The notes below the pieces were generated by a model. The model worked only from the letters and a program-made list of their open reading frames with translations. It had not been told where the DNA came from and ran no database searches. A program made the translations under genes and the position numbers. Positions 7,315 through 14,397 of a stretch of DNA of 43,068 nucleotides are shown here, one piece after another. The stretch comes from Bacteroides sp. (lineage in GTDB: Bacteria > Bacteroidota > Bacteroidia > Bacteroidales > GCA-2748055), in the NCBI GenBank assembly GCA_011056635.1, contig DSEO01000377.1, positions 1-43,068 on the forward strand. The letters run 5' to 3'. Each line of letters starts with the position of its first letter. Position 1 is the stretch's first letter.

Positions 7315-8673
7315 TCAATCGGTCCATGAAGCCGGAAGTTTACCGTCCACAGTGATCTGCCCGGTGGCGGTAATTTCCCATTCAAGCAGATCCGCCTGGA
7401 ACAGATACAGCTGCTTGTTGACCAGAGAATCCCCTTCCGTGCGGATGTGACAATTGGAAGAACAGGTTTCGCCTCCCTCTGTCCGGTCGGTCCATTTTAG
7501 CAGGTTATGGGGGGTTGTATAATTGTAGGTGGGCAATACATCAAAATCTGCATAGGTCTCCACCCCGTATTCCTTCCAGTTATCCGGGGCTGCCAGCGTG
7601 CGGCGCACCAGCACAAAATCGTACCCTGCCCGGAGGTCCGGGATGGGATTGGCTGCTATTTTGAAATCCATGTATGCTGGGATCCTGGCTCCCTCCCCGT
7701 GCACATGACAGCTGCCGCAGTTATTATAATCCTGTGAATGGCAAACATGGCAGTTGAAATCATCATAATGCACGGAGTGGTAATTGTTGGAGGTTGCAAG
7801 ATTCGAATGACAATCCTCACAGGCGGGAAGTTCGGCATATGCATAACGCCTTTCCACGGGGTTACCGTCACCGTGCAACTCCTGGCCGTCATGGCAGGTC
7901 AGACAATCGAAGCCCATACCGGTAAGATGCGCATCGGGCTCGGTCCCCGCCGCCACACCCAGGTAAGCATGTCCTCCCCTGGATACGTGGCAGGCCACGC
8001 AAACATTGAGCATATCGGGTGTTTTGGTAAAATTGTGCCCCTTTGCAAGACCGCCTCCGGCGATGGCGGGACGGACCACATGGCAGTTTCCGCAGGTACC
8101 GTGACAGTGTGCACAGTTGTTGTTATATCCCTGGATCTGGTGCGCGGGCAGCTGATCAAATTCAGTGGCACCAGCAAGGCCGCTGCGCATGGCCACTTTT
8201 CTTTTCTGGCCTGTCCCGTTATGGATGCTGGAGGAAAACAGGCCGGTGATCCCCTGGTGGCAGCCTGCGCATTTTTCCTCATAGGACATGGACGGATGTG
8301 AGATCCAGTCCCCCGAATGGGCGAGCGTTTTTTCGCCCGTTTTACCATCCCCGTTATGGCAGCCTGTGCATCCGATCCCGTAATGACCCGATGACCTGAA
8401 GGATTCATATCCCGAACCCCCCAGAAAAACCCGGTCATAGGGCTCATAGTGCGGTGCCTCTCCCCCGCACCCCCCCACTGGAGCATCTGTGTCAGGGGTA
8501 TGGACCTCCATCAGCCGCTCGTAGTCCGTATGGCATCCTTCGCATGACGCTGCTGAAATCTTCCTGCTGTCTTTGTCCGGGATGGTATAACTGGTACAGC
8601 CTGCCATGAGCCAGGCACAAACCAGACACACCCCCATAAAACCCGATCCGATTTTCATCCTTCTTGCCGCCAT
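7315..8673 (-). CDS. Multiheme (10-11 heme) cytochrome c lipoprotein
   Basis: Lipoprotein of 452 residues with lipobox LMAGC (lipid cysteine at 26; the start may instead be the Met at residue 6). Ten CXXCH motifs start at about residues 44, 102, 135, 187, 194, 225, 257, 285, 308 and 319. A further C-SSN-CH (CX3CH) at 404 could bind an eleventh heme. The motifs at 187 and 194 are only two residues apart, giving tightly packed hemes. No CXXCK or other known reductase signature is visible. The last 120 residues are heme-poor apart from the CX3CH and may form a beta domain (LYLFQADLLEWEITATGQI). Likely an outer-membrane-anchored electron carrier, facing either the periplasm or the surface; side and acceptor are unknown. 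Confidence 0.83.
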   Translation of the reverse strand: MAARRMKIGSGFMGVCLVCAWLMAGCTSYTIPDKDSRKISAASCEGCHTDYERLMEVHTPDTDAPVGGCGGEAPHYEPYDRVFLGGSGYESFRSSGHYGIGCTGCHNGDGKTGEKTLAHSGDWISHPSMSYEEKCAGCHQGITGLFSSSIHNGTGQKRKVAMRSGLAGATEFDQLPAHQIQGYNNNCAHCHGTCGNCHVVRPAIAGGGLAKGHNFTKTPDMLNVCVACHVSRGGHAYLGVAAGTEPDAHLTGMGFDCLTCHDGQELHGDGNPVERRYAYAELPACEDCHSNLATSNNYHSVHYDDFNCHVCHSQDYNNCGSCHVHGEGARIPAYMDFKIAANPIPDLRAGYDFVLVRRTLAAPDNWKEYGVETYADFDVLPTYNYTTPHNLLKWTDRTEGGETCSSNCHIRTEGDSLVNKQLYLFQADLLEWEITATGQITVDGKLPASWTD

Positions 8674-8792
8674 TTGTTATATGTTTCGGTTGTACAATGA
8701 TCCGATATAAAGTTTGCTCATTTGCCTGAAATGCCAAAGCATTCCAACCTGTTATGAAAACCAAAACCAATTGATCTGCGCCTGTGAAAGAA

Positions 8793-8806
8793 TTGATCTG
8801 GATCAT
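8793..8806 (+). promoter_or_regulatory. FNR/CRP-type operator box
   Basis: TTGAT-CTGG-ATCAT matches the FNR consensus TTGAT-N4-ATCAA at nine of ten defined positions. It lies in the 180-bp gap between the divergent multiheme lipoprotein and Crp/Fnr genes. Its centre is about 40 bp upstream of the start site predicted from the -7 element at 8827, the geometry of a class II activator site, and it covers the -33 region. It could serve either direction. Confidence 0.65.
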
Positions 8807-8826
8807 TTTATTATATGATTCTTTTG

Positions 8827-8834
8827 TATATTTA
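8827..8834 (+). promoter_or_regulatory. Candidate -7 element of the second Crp/Fnr gene
   Basis: TATATTTA, seven of eight matches to TAnnTTTG, lies 19 bp before the ATG at 8854. No TTG is present at -33, where the FNR box sits instead. Confidence 0.45.
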
Positions 8835-8853
8835 ACCGGCTAAAACGAGCTGC

Positions 8854-9549
8854 ATGGATAACGCATTACGTTTTTCGGGATGTACGCTGAGTATGCACCA
8901 GTGCAAGTGTTTTGAAAAGCTTACCACGGAAGAACTGGATTTCCTGGAAGCCCACTCGGTATGGATCAAGTACAGGCGTGGTGAAATGATCTGCAAACAG
9001 GGCAGTTTCGTTTCCCATGTGATGTACATGGAAAAAGGGCTGGGTAAAGTGTTTCTGGATAACGGGGTTAACTCCCTGGTGTTGCGGATCATTCCCGATG
9101 GAAATTTCCTGGGGCTGGCAGCCGTGTCGGAAGAGCAGGGTACTTTCCCTTACTCCGGGATGGCATACGTTGATTCTGAGATCCGGCAGGTGGACATAAA
9201 AGCTTTCAGGCAACTGCTCAGGCAGAACAATGATTTTGCCAGAGAGATCATCGACATCCTTGCTGCCAACGCCATTCAGATTTACGGCAGGTTCTTCTGC
9301 CTGACATATAAACAGGCTTTCGGTCGCCTGGCCGATATTCTGCTCTGCCTGGCAGACAGGATCTACAGGAGCACGGAATTCGACCTGCCGCTCACCCGGA
9401 AGGAACTGGCCGAACTTTCGGGGATGAGTCCGGAAACAGTGATCCGGATGCTGAAAGAATTCAACGAAGAAGGGCTGATCAGGATGGATGGCAAATCCTT
9501 CCGCGTCATTGACTATACCCGCCTGAAAAAAATAAGCGAAACAGGCTGA
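8854..9549 (+). CDS. Crp/Fnr family regulator
   Basis: Regulator of 231 residues. A cupin-like sensor domain (about 25-140, with the RRGEMICKQG turn) is followed by a winged helix with recognition segment LTRKELAELSGMSPETVIRM. Cysteines at 10, 17, 19 and 47 are present near the N-terminus, but there is no equivalent of the central FNR cysteine (the aligned place reads IRQVDIK), so any cofactor would be bound differently from the protein at 1926-2654. The gene is divergent from the multiheme lipoprotein and has an FNR-type box in its promoter, suggesting autoregulation or control by the other regulator. The family is certain; the signal is unknown. Confidence 0.9.
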   Translation: MDNALRFSGCTLSMHQCKCFEKLTTEELDFLEAHSVWIKYRRGEMICKQGSFVSHVMYMEKGLGKVFLDNGVNSLVLRIIPDGNFLGLAAVSEEQGTFPYSGMAYVDSEIRQVDIKAFRQLLRQNNDFAREIIDILAANAIQIYGRFFCLTYKQAFGRLADILLCLADRIYRSTEFDLPLTRKELAELSGMSPETVIRMLKEFNEEGLIRMDGKSFRVIDYTRLKKISETG

Positions 9550-9559
9550 GAAGAATACC

Positions 9560-9589
9560 CTGACTACCCCTCGGTCAGCCTTTTATTTT
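9560..9589. terminator. Weak terminator between convergent genes
   Basis: A 5-bp stem CTGAC / GTCAG with a 9-nt loop is followed by CC and TTTTATTTT. It lies after the Crp/Fnr stop and overlaps the stop codon of the opposing hexaheme gene. The short stem makes this tentative. Confidence 0.35.
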
Positions 9590-10647
9590 CCCAGTGACTC
9601 CAGCGTGTTGGTAAGCAACGCCACAGTATATACCGGGTTGTGGATACCGTGACTGCGGTCCTCCTCCATCGTTTTAAAGTTTACAATGGCTCCGGCTTCA
9701 TCAGGTGACAGTACCAGGGGCGTGCCCGAACTGGCAATTACACTTCCCGATTCGGTCAACCACCCGTTGGTGACCATGATGGCCTGGATCTGGGCCATCA
9801 GGCCTTCCACCTCGGTCTGCAGATCATTGTAATCAAACTCCTCAAGACTCTGGTGGCATCCCACGCAACCGTTTATGTTTTCCTCCGTACTACCGTGGTA
9901 TTCGTAAGTCATGTTGAAAGTATGCCCCCCTGCTGTCACCCCGCCATACGGAACCTCTGCCATATGACACATTACACAGCCTGCGTTTGCATGGGCATGT
10001 GTTCCGGGAGCGGGATAGCTCTTCGAACCTTCAATTTCATATCCGCCCACGCCCCAAAGCGTATTGGCCTGCGGTCCATGGTGCGGTCCGTAACGGCTGG
10101 AAACAATGGACACATCTGCACCACCGGGGACCGGTAACGGGTTAAGCGCCAACGACTGATGACAGTTCACACAGAGGTTGTCCGACCCTCCCAGATCCAC
10201 TGTGGCATCTCCGTGCCTCAGATCTACGGCCGATGTAGTCACCAGCCCCCAGTCACTTTCATCATAATTATGGTGGATCAGATGACAGGTGCGGCAATTG
10301 ATCGGAGCAGGATCATCAATCGTATTGGCGGTTTCGAGCAGGCCCGTGGCCTGGACTTCAATGAATCCCTGGTGGGTATGGCAGACAGCACAGTCGGTGT
10401 GATTCCTGCCGTAGTTACCACCGGTCAGGTGATGTGAACTGAGCGTTTGCTGCTGTTTGGCCAGCAGGACCACTTCCGCATTATGACAAATGATGCACGT
10501 TTCGTTGGCATCCCGTCCGTCTTCTCCGTCTTCGCCATCCAGACCCGGAGGACCCGCCGGACCTTCACAGCTGCTCAGGAGGACAGCGCCTGCTATCAAA
10601 AGTGCAAATCCTCCCAGAAGACTGATCATTGATATATTCTTTTTCAT
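9583..10647 (-). CDS. Hexaheme cytochrome c lipoprotein with collagen-like linker
   Basis: Lipoprotein of 354 residues. The signal peptide ends at LLSSC (lipid cysteine 27), directly followed by six Gly-X-Y triplets (residues 29-46: GPAGPPGLDGEDGEDG...), a short collagen-like stretch. Six CXXCH motifs start near 51, 86, 118, 159, 224 and 261 (CIICH, CAVCH, CRTCH, CVNCH, CVMCH, CVGCH). Extra histidines (SSHH, HHNYD, GPHHGP, HAHAN, RSHGIHNP) are available as distal ligands, consistent with bis-His hemes. The C-terminal HGIHNPVYTVALL resembles the end segment of NrfA and octaheme-type cytochromes, but no CXXCK motif is seen. Probably outer-membrane anchored, with the Gly-X-Y segment as a stalk or trimerisation element. 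It has its own candidate promoter at 10667-10697. Confidence 0.85.
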   Translation of the reverse strand: MKKNISMISLLGGFALLIAGAVLLSSCEGPAGPPGLDGEDGEDGRDANETCIICHNAEVVLLAKQQQTLSSHHLTGGNYGRNHTDCAVCHTHQGFIEVQATGLLETANTIDDPAPINCRTCHLIHHNYDESDWGLVTTSAVDLRHGDATVDLGGSDNLCVNCHQSLALNPLPVPGGADVSIVSSRYGPHHGPQANTLWGVGGYEIEGSKSYPAPGTHAHANAGCVMCHMAEVPYGGVTAGGHTFNMTYEYHGSTEENINGCVGCHQSLEEFDYNDLQTEVEGLMAQIQAIMVTNGWLTESGSVIASSGTPLVLSPDEAGAIVNFKTMEEDRSHGIHNPVYTVALLTNTLESLGK

Positions 10648-11014
10648 GGTACCAGGATTTTGTCTTTAAAGATATCCTGACTGCCTTTACTGTTCAATGA
10701 TTCACAATAGAGATATATATCAGATTTCCCTGTTCTTTGCAGCATATTGATCGATACAGATCGGTTTGAACAGCGGAAAATCTCGATATTATCAAGCTGC
10801 AACATTGATATTCTGCTTATATACAGAGTATTATATATATTCCGCCATTTTTGCTATCGCCCCGCCCATGTACCGCATGATCTTCTTCCGCAGTAGAGCA
10901 ATGTCGTACAACACATCAAATCTAAAAGGAATCCTGATTTTTTCCCTTCATATCATGTCCGGTTCGAATAGAATGATTTACTTGTGACCCGGTCAGTGGT
11001 AAAATGAAACGAAC
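10648..11014. other. 367-bp gene-free divergent region
   Basis: Apart from the candidate promoter above and a weak FNR-like half-match at 10751-10764 (TCGAT-ACAG-ATCGG, seven of ten), I see no gene here. The ORF at 10766-10987 begins with TTG and lacks any recognisable feature. AT-rich runs (10815-10845) could contain a promoter for the 5'-nucleotidase, but no TAnnTTTG match was found. Confidence 0.6.
10667..10697 (-). promoter_or_regulatory. Candidate promoter of the hexaheme lipoprotein
   Basis: On the minus strand TTG (10695-10697), a 20-nt spacer and TATCTTTA (10667-10674) fit the Bacteroidetes -33/-7 pattern, with A replacing the final G. The element ends 19 bp before the start codon. 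Confidence 0.5.
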
Positions 11015-12733
11015 ATGAGCAGGATTCATCAAACATACCCCATCATTGCAATGCTTCTTGCTATCCTGCAGCTATGGGGTTGCGAACCGGAAGCTACAGT
11101 GATCAAAATTGCTGTTACCTCCGATATACATGGAATGATCTACCCGACAGATTTGATCAACCGTGAAAGTACGGACCACTCCCTTGCCCATGTATATCAA
11201 TATGTCAGACAGGCACAAAACAATGAAGATACCGTTCTGTTCCTTCTGGATAACGGGGACTTGCTGCAGGGACAGCCTGCGGTATATTATTATAACTTCA
11301 TCGATACGGTGCGGGAACACCTAGCGGTCCGTGTGATGAACTTCATGGGTTACCGTGCAGGAACAGTCGGGAACCATGATATTGAGGCGGGTCCGCAGGT
11401 ATACAACCGGGTCCGGAAATCATTCAAGTTTCCATGGCTGGCAGCCAATGCAGTATATGAAGGCACCACCCGCCCCTTCTTTCAACCCTATACCGTGCTT
11501 GAAGTCAACAAAAGGAAAATTGCCGTGCTGGGTTTGATCACTCCCGGAATCCCTGACTGGCTGCCGAAAAGTCTCTGGCCTGCAATGGAATTCAGGGACA
11601 TGGCAGAAACGGCCACGGATTATATTCCGCTGATCCGGGAAGCGGAAAACCCGGACCTGGTGGTGGGACTGTTCCATGCAGGAACGGATGCCGGCTACGG
11701 AGGGACCGGGGAGCCTTATCTGAACGAGAATGCTTCCCTTTTGGTGGCAGAAAATGTCCCGGGCTTTGATGTCATCTTTGCGGGACATGATCACCGGGTA
11801 TCCAGCCAGTGGGTGGTGAATGTTGCAGGAGACAGTGTTCTCGTGATGGATCCTGGAAGCCATGCCCGCCACCTGGCGGAAGTTACCGTTTCCTTCGGTC
11901 CGGATCACCCGAAAATCAGCGGCAGCATCATCCCCGTAAATCGTTACGCCCCCTCTGAGGAGTTCATGGACAAGTTCAGGGACGATTATATGAAGGTGAC
12001 CAGCTATCTGGATGATACCGTTTCCTGGCTGTCAGGTAGTATAGTTGCACTGGACGCCCTTTTTGGCCCTTCCAGGCTCACATCACTGCTGCACAGGATC
12101 CAGTTCGATGTGACCGATGCGGACCTGTCTTTCACTGCTCCCCTTTCTCTCACGGCACTCCTGAAAGAAGGACCGCTTCTGGTTTCCGACCTTTTCAAAC
12201 TATACCGGTATGAGAATATGCTTTATGTGATGCGTCTGAGCGGCCTGGAGATCGACAGCTACCTTGAATATTCAGCCGGGATGTGGTTTAACACCATGGA
12301 AAGCAGCGCAGATCATCTCTTGCTTTTCCAACCCGGGAACACTCCGGGCCGGCTTACCAGTCCCTATTATCATTTTTCCTCGGCAGCGGGTATCGATTAT
12401 ACGGTGGATGTGCGCCGCCCGGCGGGGGACAGGGTTTCGATCCAGGGCTTTTCCGACGGGACACCGTTTGAGGAATCAGCATTTTACCGGGTGGCCATGA
12501 ATTCCTACCGCGGGAGCGGAGGAGGCGGACACCTCACCAGGGGAGCGGGTATAGGCAAAGAAGCGCTTTCAGAACGCATTCTGTGGTCATCCGAGAAAGA
12601 TCTCCGCTATTATCTGATGGAATATCTTTCCAACCGGGACACAGTTCAGGTTGAACTGATGACAAACTGGTCATGCATCCCTTTGGAGTGGTCCGGGCAT
12701 GCCGCCGCCGCTGACCGAAAATTCTTTCAATAA
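11015..12733 (+). CDS. 5'-nucleotidase / metallophosphatase lipoprotein (UshA-like)
   Basis: Bifunctional metallophosphatase/5'-nucleotidase family protein of 572 residues. A lipobox (LQLWGC, cysteine 23) anchors it. The metallophosphatase domain has SDIHG, NGDLLQG, GNHDIE, LFHAGTD and AGHDHR as metal ligands (about 33-290). The C-terminal 5'-nucleotidase domain (about 330-550) contains SGLEIDSYLEYSAG and RVAMNSYRGSGGGGH. It likely cleaves nucleotides or related phosphoesters in the periplasm or at the surface to salvage nucleoside and phosphate. A four-codon ORF (ATG at 11004) overlaps its start codon as ATGA. It has no co-directional partner upstream. Confidence 0.9.
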   Translation: MSRIHQTYPIIAMLLAILQLWGCEPEATVIKIAVTSDIHGMIYPTDLINRESTDHSLAHVYQYVRQAQNNEDTVLFLLDNGDLLQGQPAVYYYNFIDTVREHLAVRVMNFMGYRAGTVGNHDIEAGPQVYNRVRKSFKFPWLAANAVYEGTTRPFFQPYTVLEVNKRKIAVLGLITPGIPDWLPKSLWPAMEFRDMAETATDYIPLIREAENPDLVVGLFHAGTDAGYGGTGEPYLNENASLLVAENVPGFDVIFAGHDHRVSSQWVVNVAGDSVLVMDPGSHARHLAEVTVSFGPDHPKISGSIIPVNRYAPSEEFMDKFRDDYMKVTSYLDDTVSWLSGSIVALDALFGPSRLTSLLHRIQFDVTDADLSFTAPLSLTALLKEGPLLVSDLFKLYRYENMLYVMRLSGLEIDSYLEYSAGMWFNTMESSADHLLLFQPGNTPGRLTSPYYHFSSAAGIDYTVDVRRPAGDRVSIQGFSDGTPFEESAFYRVAMNSYRGSGGGGHLTRGAGIGKEALSERILWSSEKDLRYYLMEYLSNRDTVQVELMTNWSCIPLEWSGHAAAADRKFFQ

Positions 12734-12755
12734 TTGATATTTATTTATAGCTTTA
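12725..12755 (+). promoter_or_regulatory. Candidate promoter of the acyl-CoA carboxylase operon
   Basis: TTTC, a 19-nt spacer and TAGCTTTA resemble TTTG-N19-TAnnTTTG with one mismatch in each element. The -33 part lies in the last codons of the nucleotidase gene. It predicts a leader of about 70 nt before the ATG at 12830. Confidence 0.4.
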
Positions 12756-12829
12756 CAACCAGTGATTATGGAGACTCCACGGGGTTGTTAGCCTGAAGGA
12801 CCTCCACCATTGAAATATGATCTCGGCCT

Positions 12830-14389
12830 ATGGATGCGAAAGGAAGAAATTTCACCCGATTCGTTGAAAGGCAAAAGCGCTACGAAGCACAGCATGACAC
12901 CAGGGCAGCAGGGAAACAGCATGAAAAAGGCAAATTGACCGCCTGGGAAAGGATCCAGATACTTTTTGACGAAGACACTTTTGAGCAGATTGATACATTT
13001 GTCACCCCCCTGTCTGCCGAATCCGGTTTCGGAAAAGTGCAACAGACTTATGGGGACGGGGTGATCATCGGACACGGGCTGATCAGGGGCCGGCTTACCT
13101 TTGCCTATGCGCAGGACTTCACGGTAATGGGTGGCTCTCTCGGCTCGGTGCATGCAGCCAAAATCATGAAGATCCAGGATATGGCACTGAAAATGGGGGC
13201 ACCCATGATCGGGCTGATCGATTCGGGAGGCGCAAGGATCCAGGAAGGAGTGGCCAGTCTCGCCGGGTATGCGGGTATCTTCTACAGGAATGTACAATCA
13301 TCTGGCGTGATCCCGCAGATCTCCGTGATCCTGGGACCCGCCGCTGGGGGAGCCGTTTACTCTCCATCCATCACAGATTTTGTTTTCATGACCAACAAGA
13401 CCAGTTACATGTTTGTAACCGGACCCAATGTGGTGAAAGAGGTATTGAATGAGGATGTGACTTTTAACGACCTGGGGGGTGCAGAGGTTCATTCGAAGAA
13501 GAGCGGTGTGGCACAAATGGTTTACGAAGACGAAGAGAACACCCTGCTGGGTGTGCGGCAGTTGCTCTCTTACCTTCCATCCAATAACATGGAGAATCCG
13601 CCCGAGGTGGAACTTTCAGAGGATGATACCAAAGAAGTGGATGAAAAATTACGGGATATTGTACCGGATGATCCCAACAAACCCTACGATGTGAAAGATG
13701 TGATCAACCTCATCGTGGACAAACGTTCTTTTTTTGAGATATCTGCCTATTATGCACAGAACCTGGTTATCGGATTCGCACGCCTCAATGGGAAGGTGAT
13801 CGGGATCATTGCCAACCAGCCCAAGATACTTGCCGGCACGCTTGATATCAATTCTTCCACCAAGGGAGCTCGCTTTATCAGATTCTGCGATGCATTCAAT
13901 ATCCCGCTCCTGATCCTGGAAGATGTGCCGGGATTTTTGCCGGGTATCGACCAGGAGCATAACGGGATCATCCGGCACGGCGCAAAAATGCTGTATGCAT
14001 TCGCTGACGCTACTGTGCCAAGGATCACCGTGATCCTCAGAAAGTCATACGGAGGAGCATATTGCGTGATGAACAGCAAAAACCTGGGGGGGGACTTTAA
14101 TTTCGCCTGGCCCACCGCCGAAATTGCAGTCATGGGTCCGGAAGGAGCCGTGGCCATTTTATTCAGGAAAGAACTGGAAGAAACAGATGATCCGGTCACC
14201 CTGCGAAAAGAGCTTGCGACCAGGTACCGTAATGAAATCGCCAATCCTTACGTGGCCGATGAGAGAGGATTTATTGACGAGGTCATTGATCCCTCCCTCA
14301 CCAGGAAATTACTCATCCGGGCATTCGAAGCCCTGGAAAATAAGTTCGTCAACAACACCGCCAGAAAGCACGGCAATATTCCGCTTTAA
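12830..14389 (+). CDS. pccB: Acyl-CoA carboxylase carboxyltransferase subunit (propionyl-CoA type)
   Basis: Carboxyltransferase of 519 residues, matching the PCCB/AccD5/MmdA family (about 510-530). Crotonase-fold motifs are clear: DSGGARIQEG and GPAAGGAVYSPS in the N-half, forming the acyl-CoA oxyanion hole; SYGGAYCVM and WPTAEIAVMGPEGA in the C-half, forming the biotin pocket. It transfers CO2 from carboxybiotin to an acyl-CoA, probably propionyl-CoA, giving methylmalonyl-CoA. It is followed by biotin carboxylase (8-bp gap) and biotin carrier genes, making a complete three-subunit enzyme. Methylmalonyl-CoA decarboxylase is less likely because a biotin carboxylase is present and no membrane beta subunit is seen. 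Confidence 0.93.
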   Translation: MDAKGRNFTRFVERQKRYEAQHDTRAAGKQHEKGKLTAWERIQILFDEDTFEQIDTFVTPLSAESGFGKVQQTYGDGVIIGHGLIRGRLTFAYAQDFTVMGGSLGSVHAAKIMKIQDMALKMGAPMIGLIDSGGARIQEGVASLAGYAGIFYRNVQSSGVIPQISVILGPAAGGAVYSPSITDFVFMTNKTSYMFVTGPNVVKEVLNEDVTFNDLGGAEVHSKKSGVAQMVYEDEENTLLGVRQLLSYLPSNNMENPPEVELSEDDTKEVDEKLRDIVPDDPNKPYDVKDVINLIVDKRSFFEISAYYAQNLVIGFARLNGKVIGIIANQPKILAGTLDINSSTKGARFIRFCDAFNIPLLILEDVPGFLPGIDQEHNGIIRHGAKMLYAFADATVPRITVILRKSYGGAYCVMNSKNLGGDFNFAWPTAEIAVMGPEGAVAILFRKELEETDDPVTLRKELATRYRNEIANPYVADERGFIDEVIDPSLTRKLLIRAFEALENKFVNNTARKHGNIPL

Positions 14390-14397
14390 TTCCCAGC

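Noticed and set aside
7738-8301. 187-residue ORF antisense to the multiheme lipoprotein
   Set aside because: The opposing frame has ten CXXCH motifs and a lipobox; this one is a shadow caused by its composition.
10751-10764. TCGAT-ACAG-ATCGG as a second FNR box
   Set aside because: Only seven of ten positions match and the centre is about 95 bp from the inferred start site; kept only as a remark.
10766-10987. 73-residue ORF in the gap before the 5'-nucleotidase
   Set aside because: It starts with TTG, has no recognisable domain or signal, and lies in an AT-rich promoter region.
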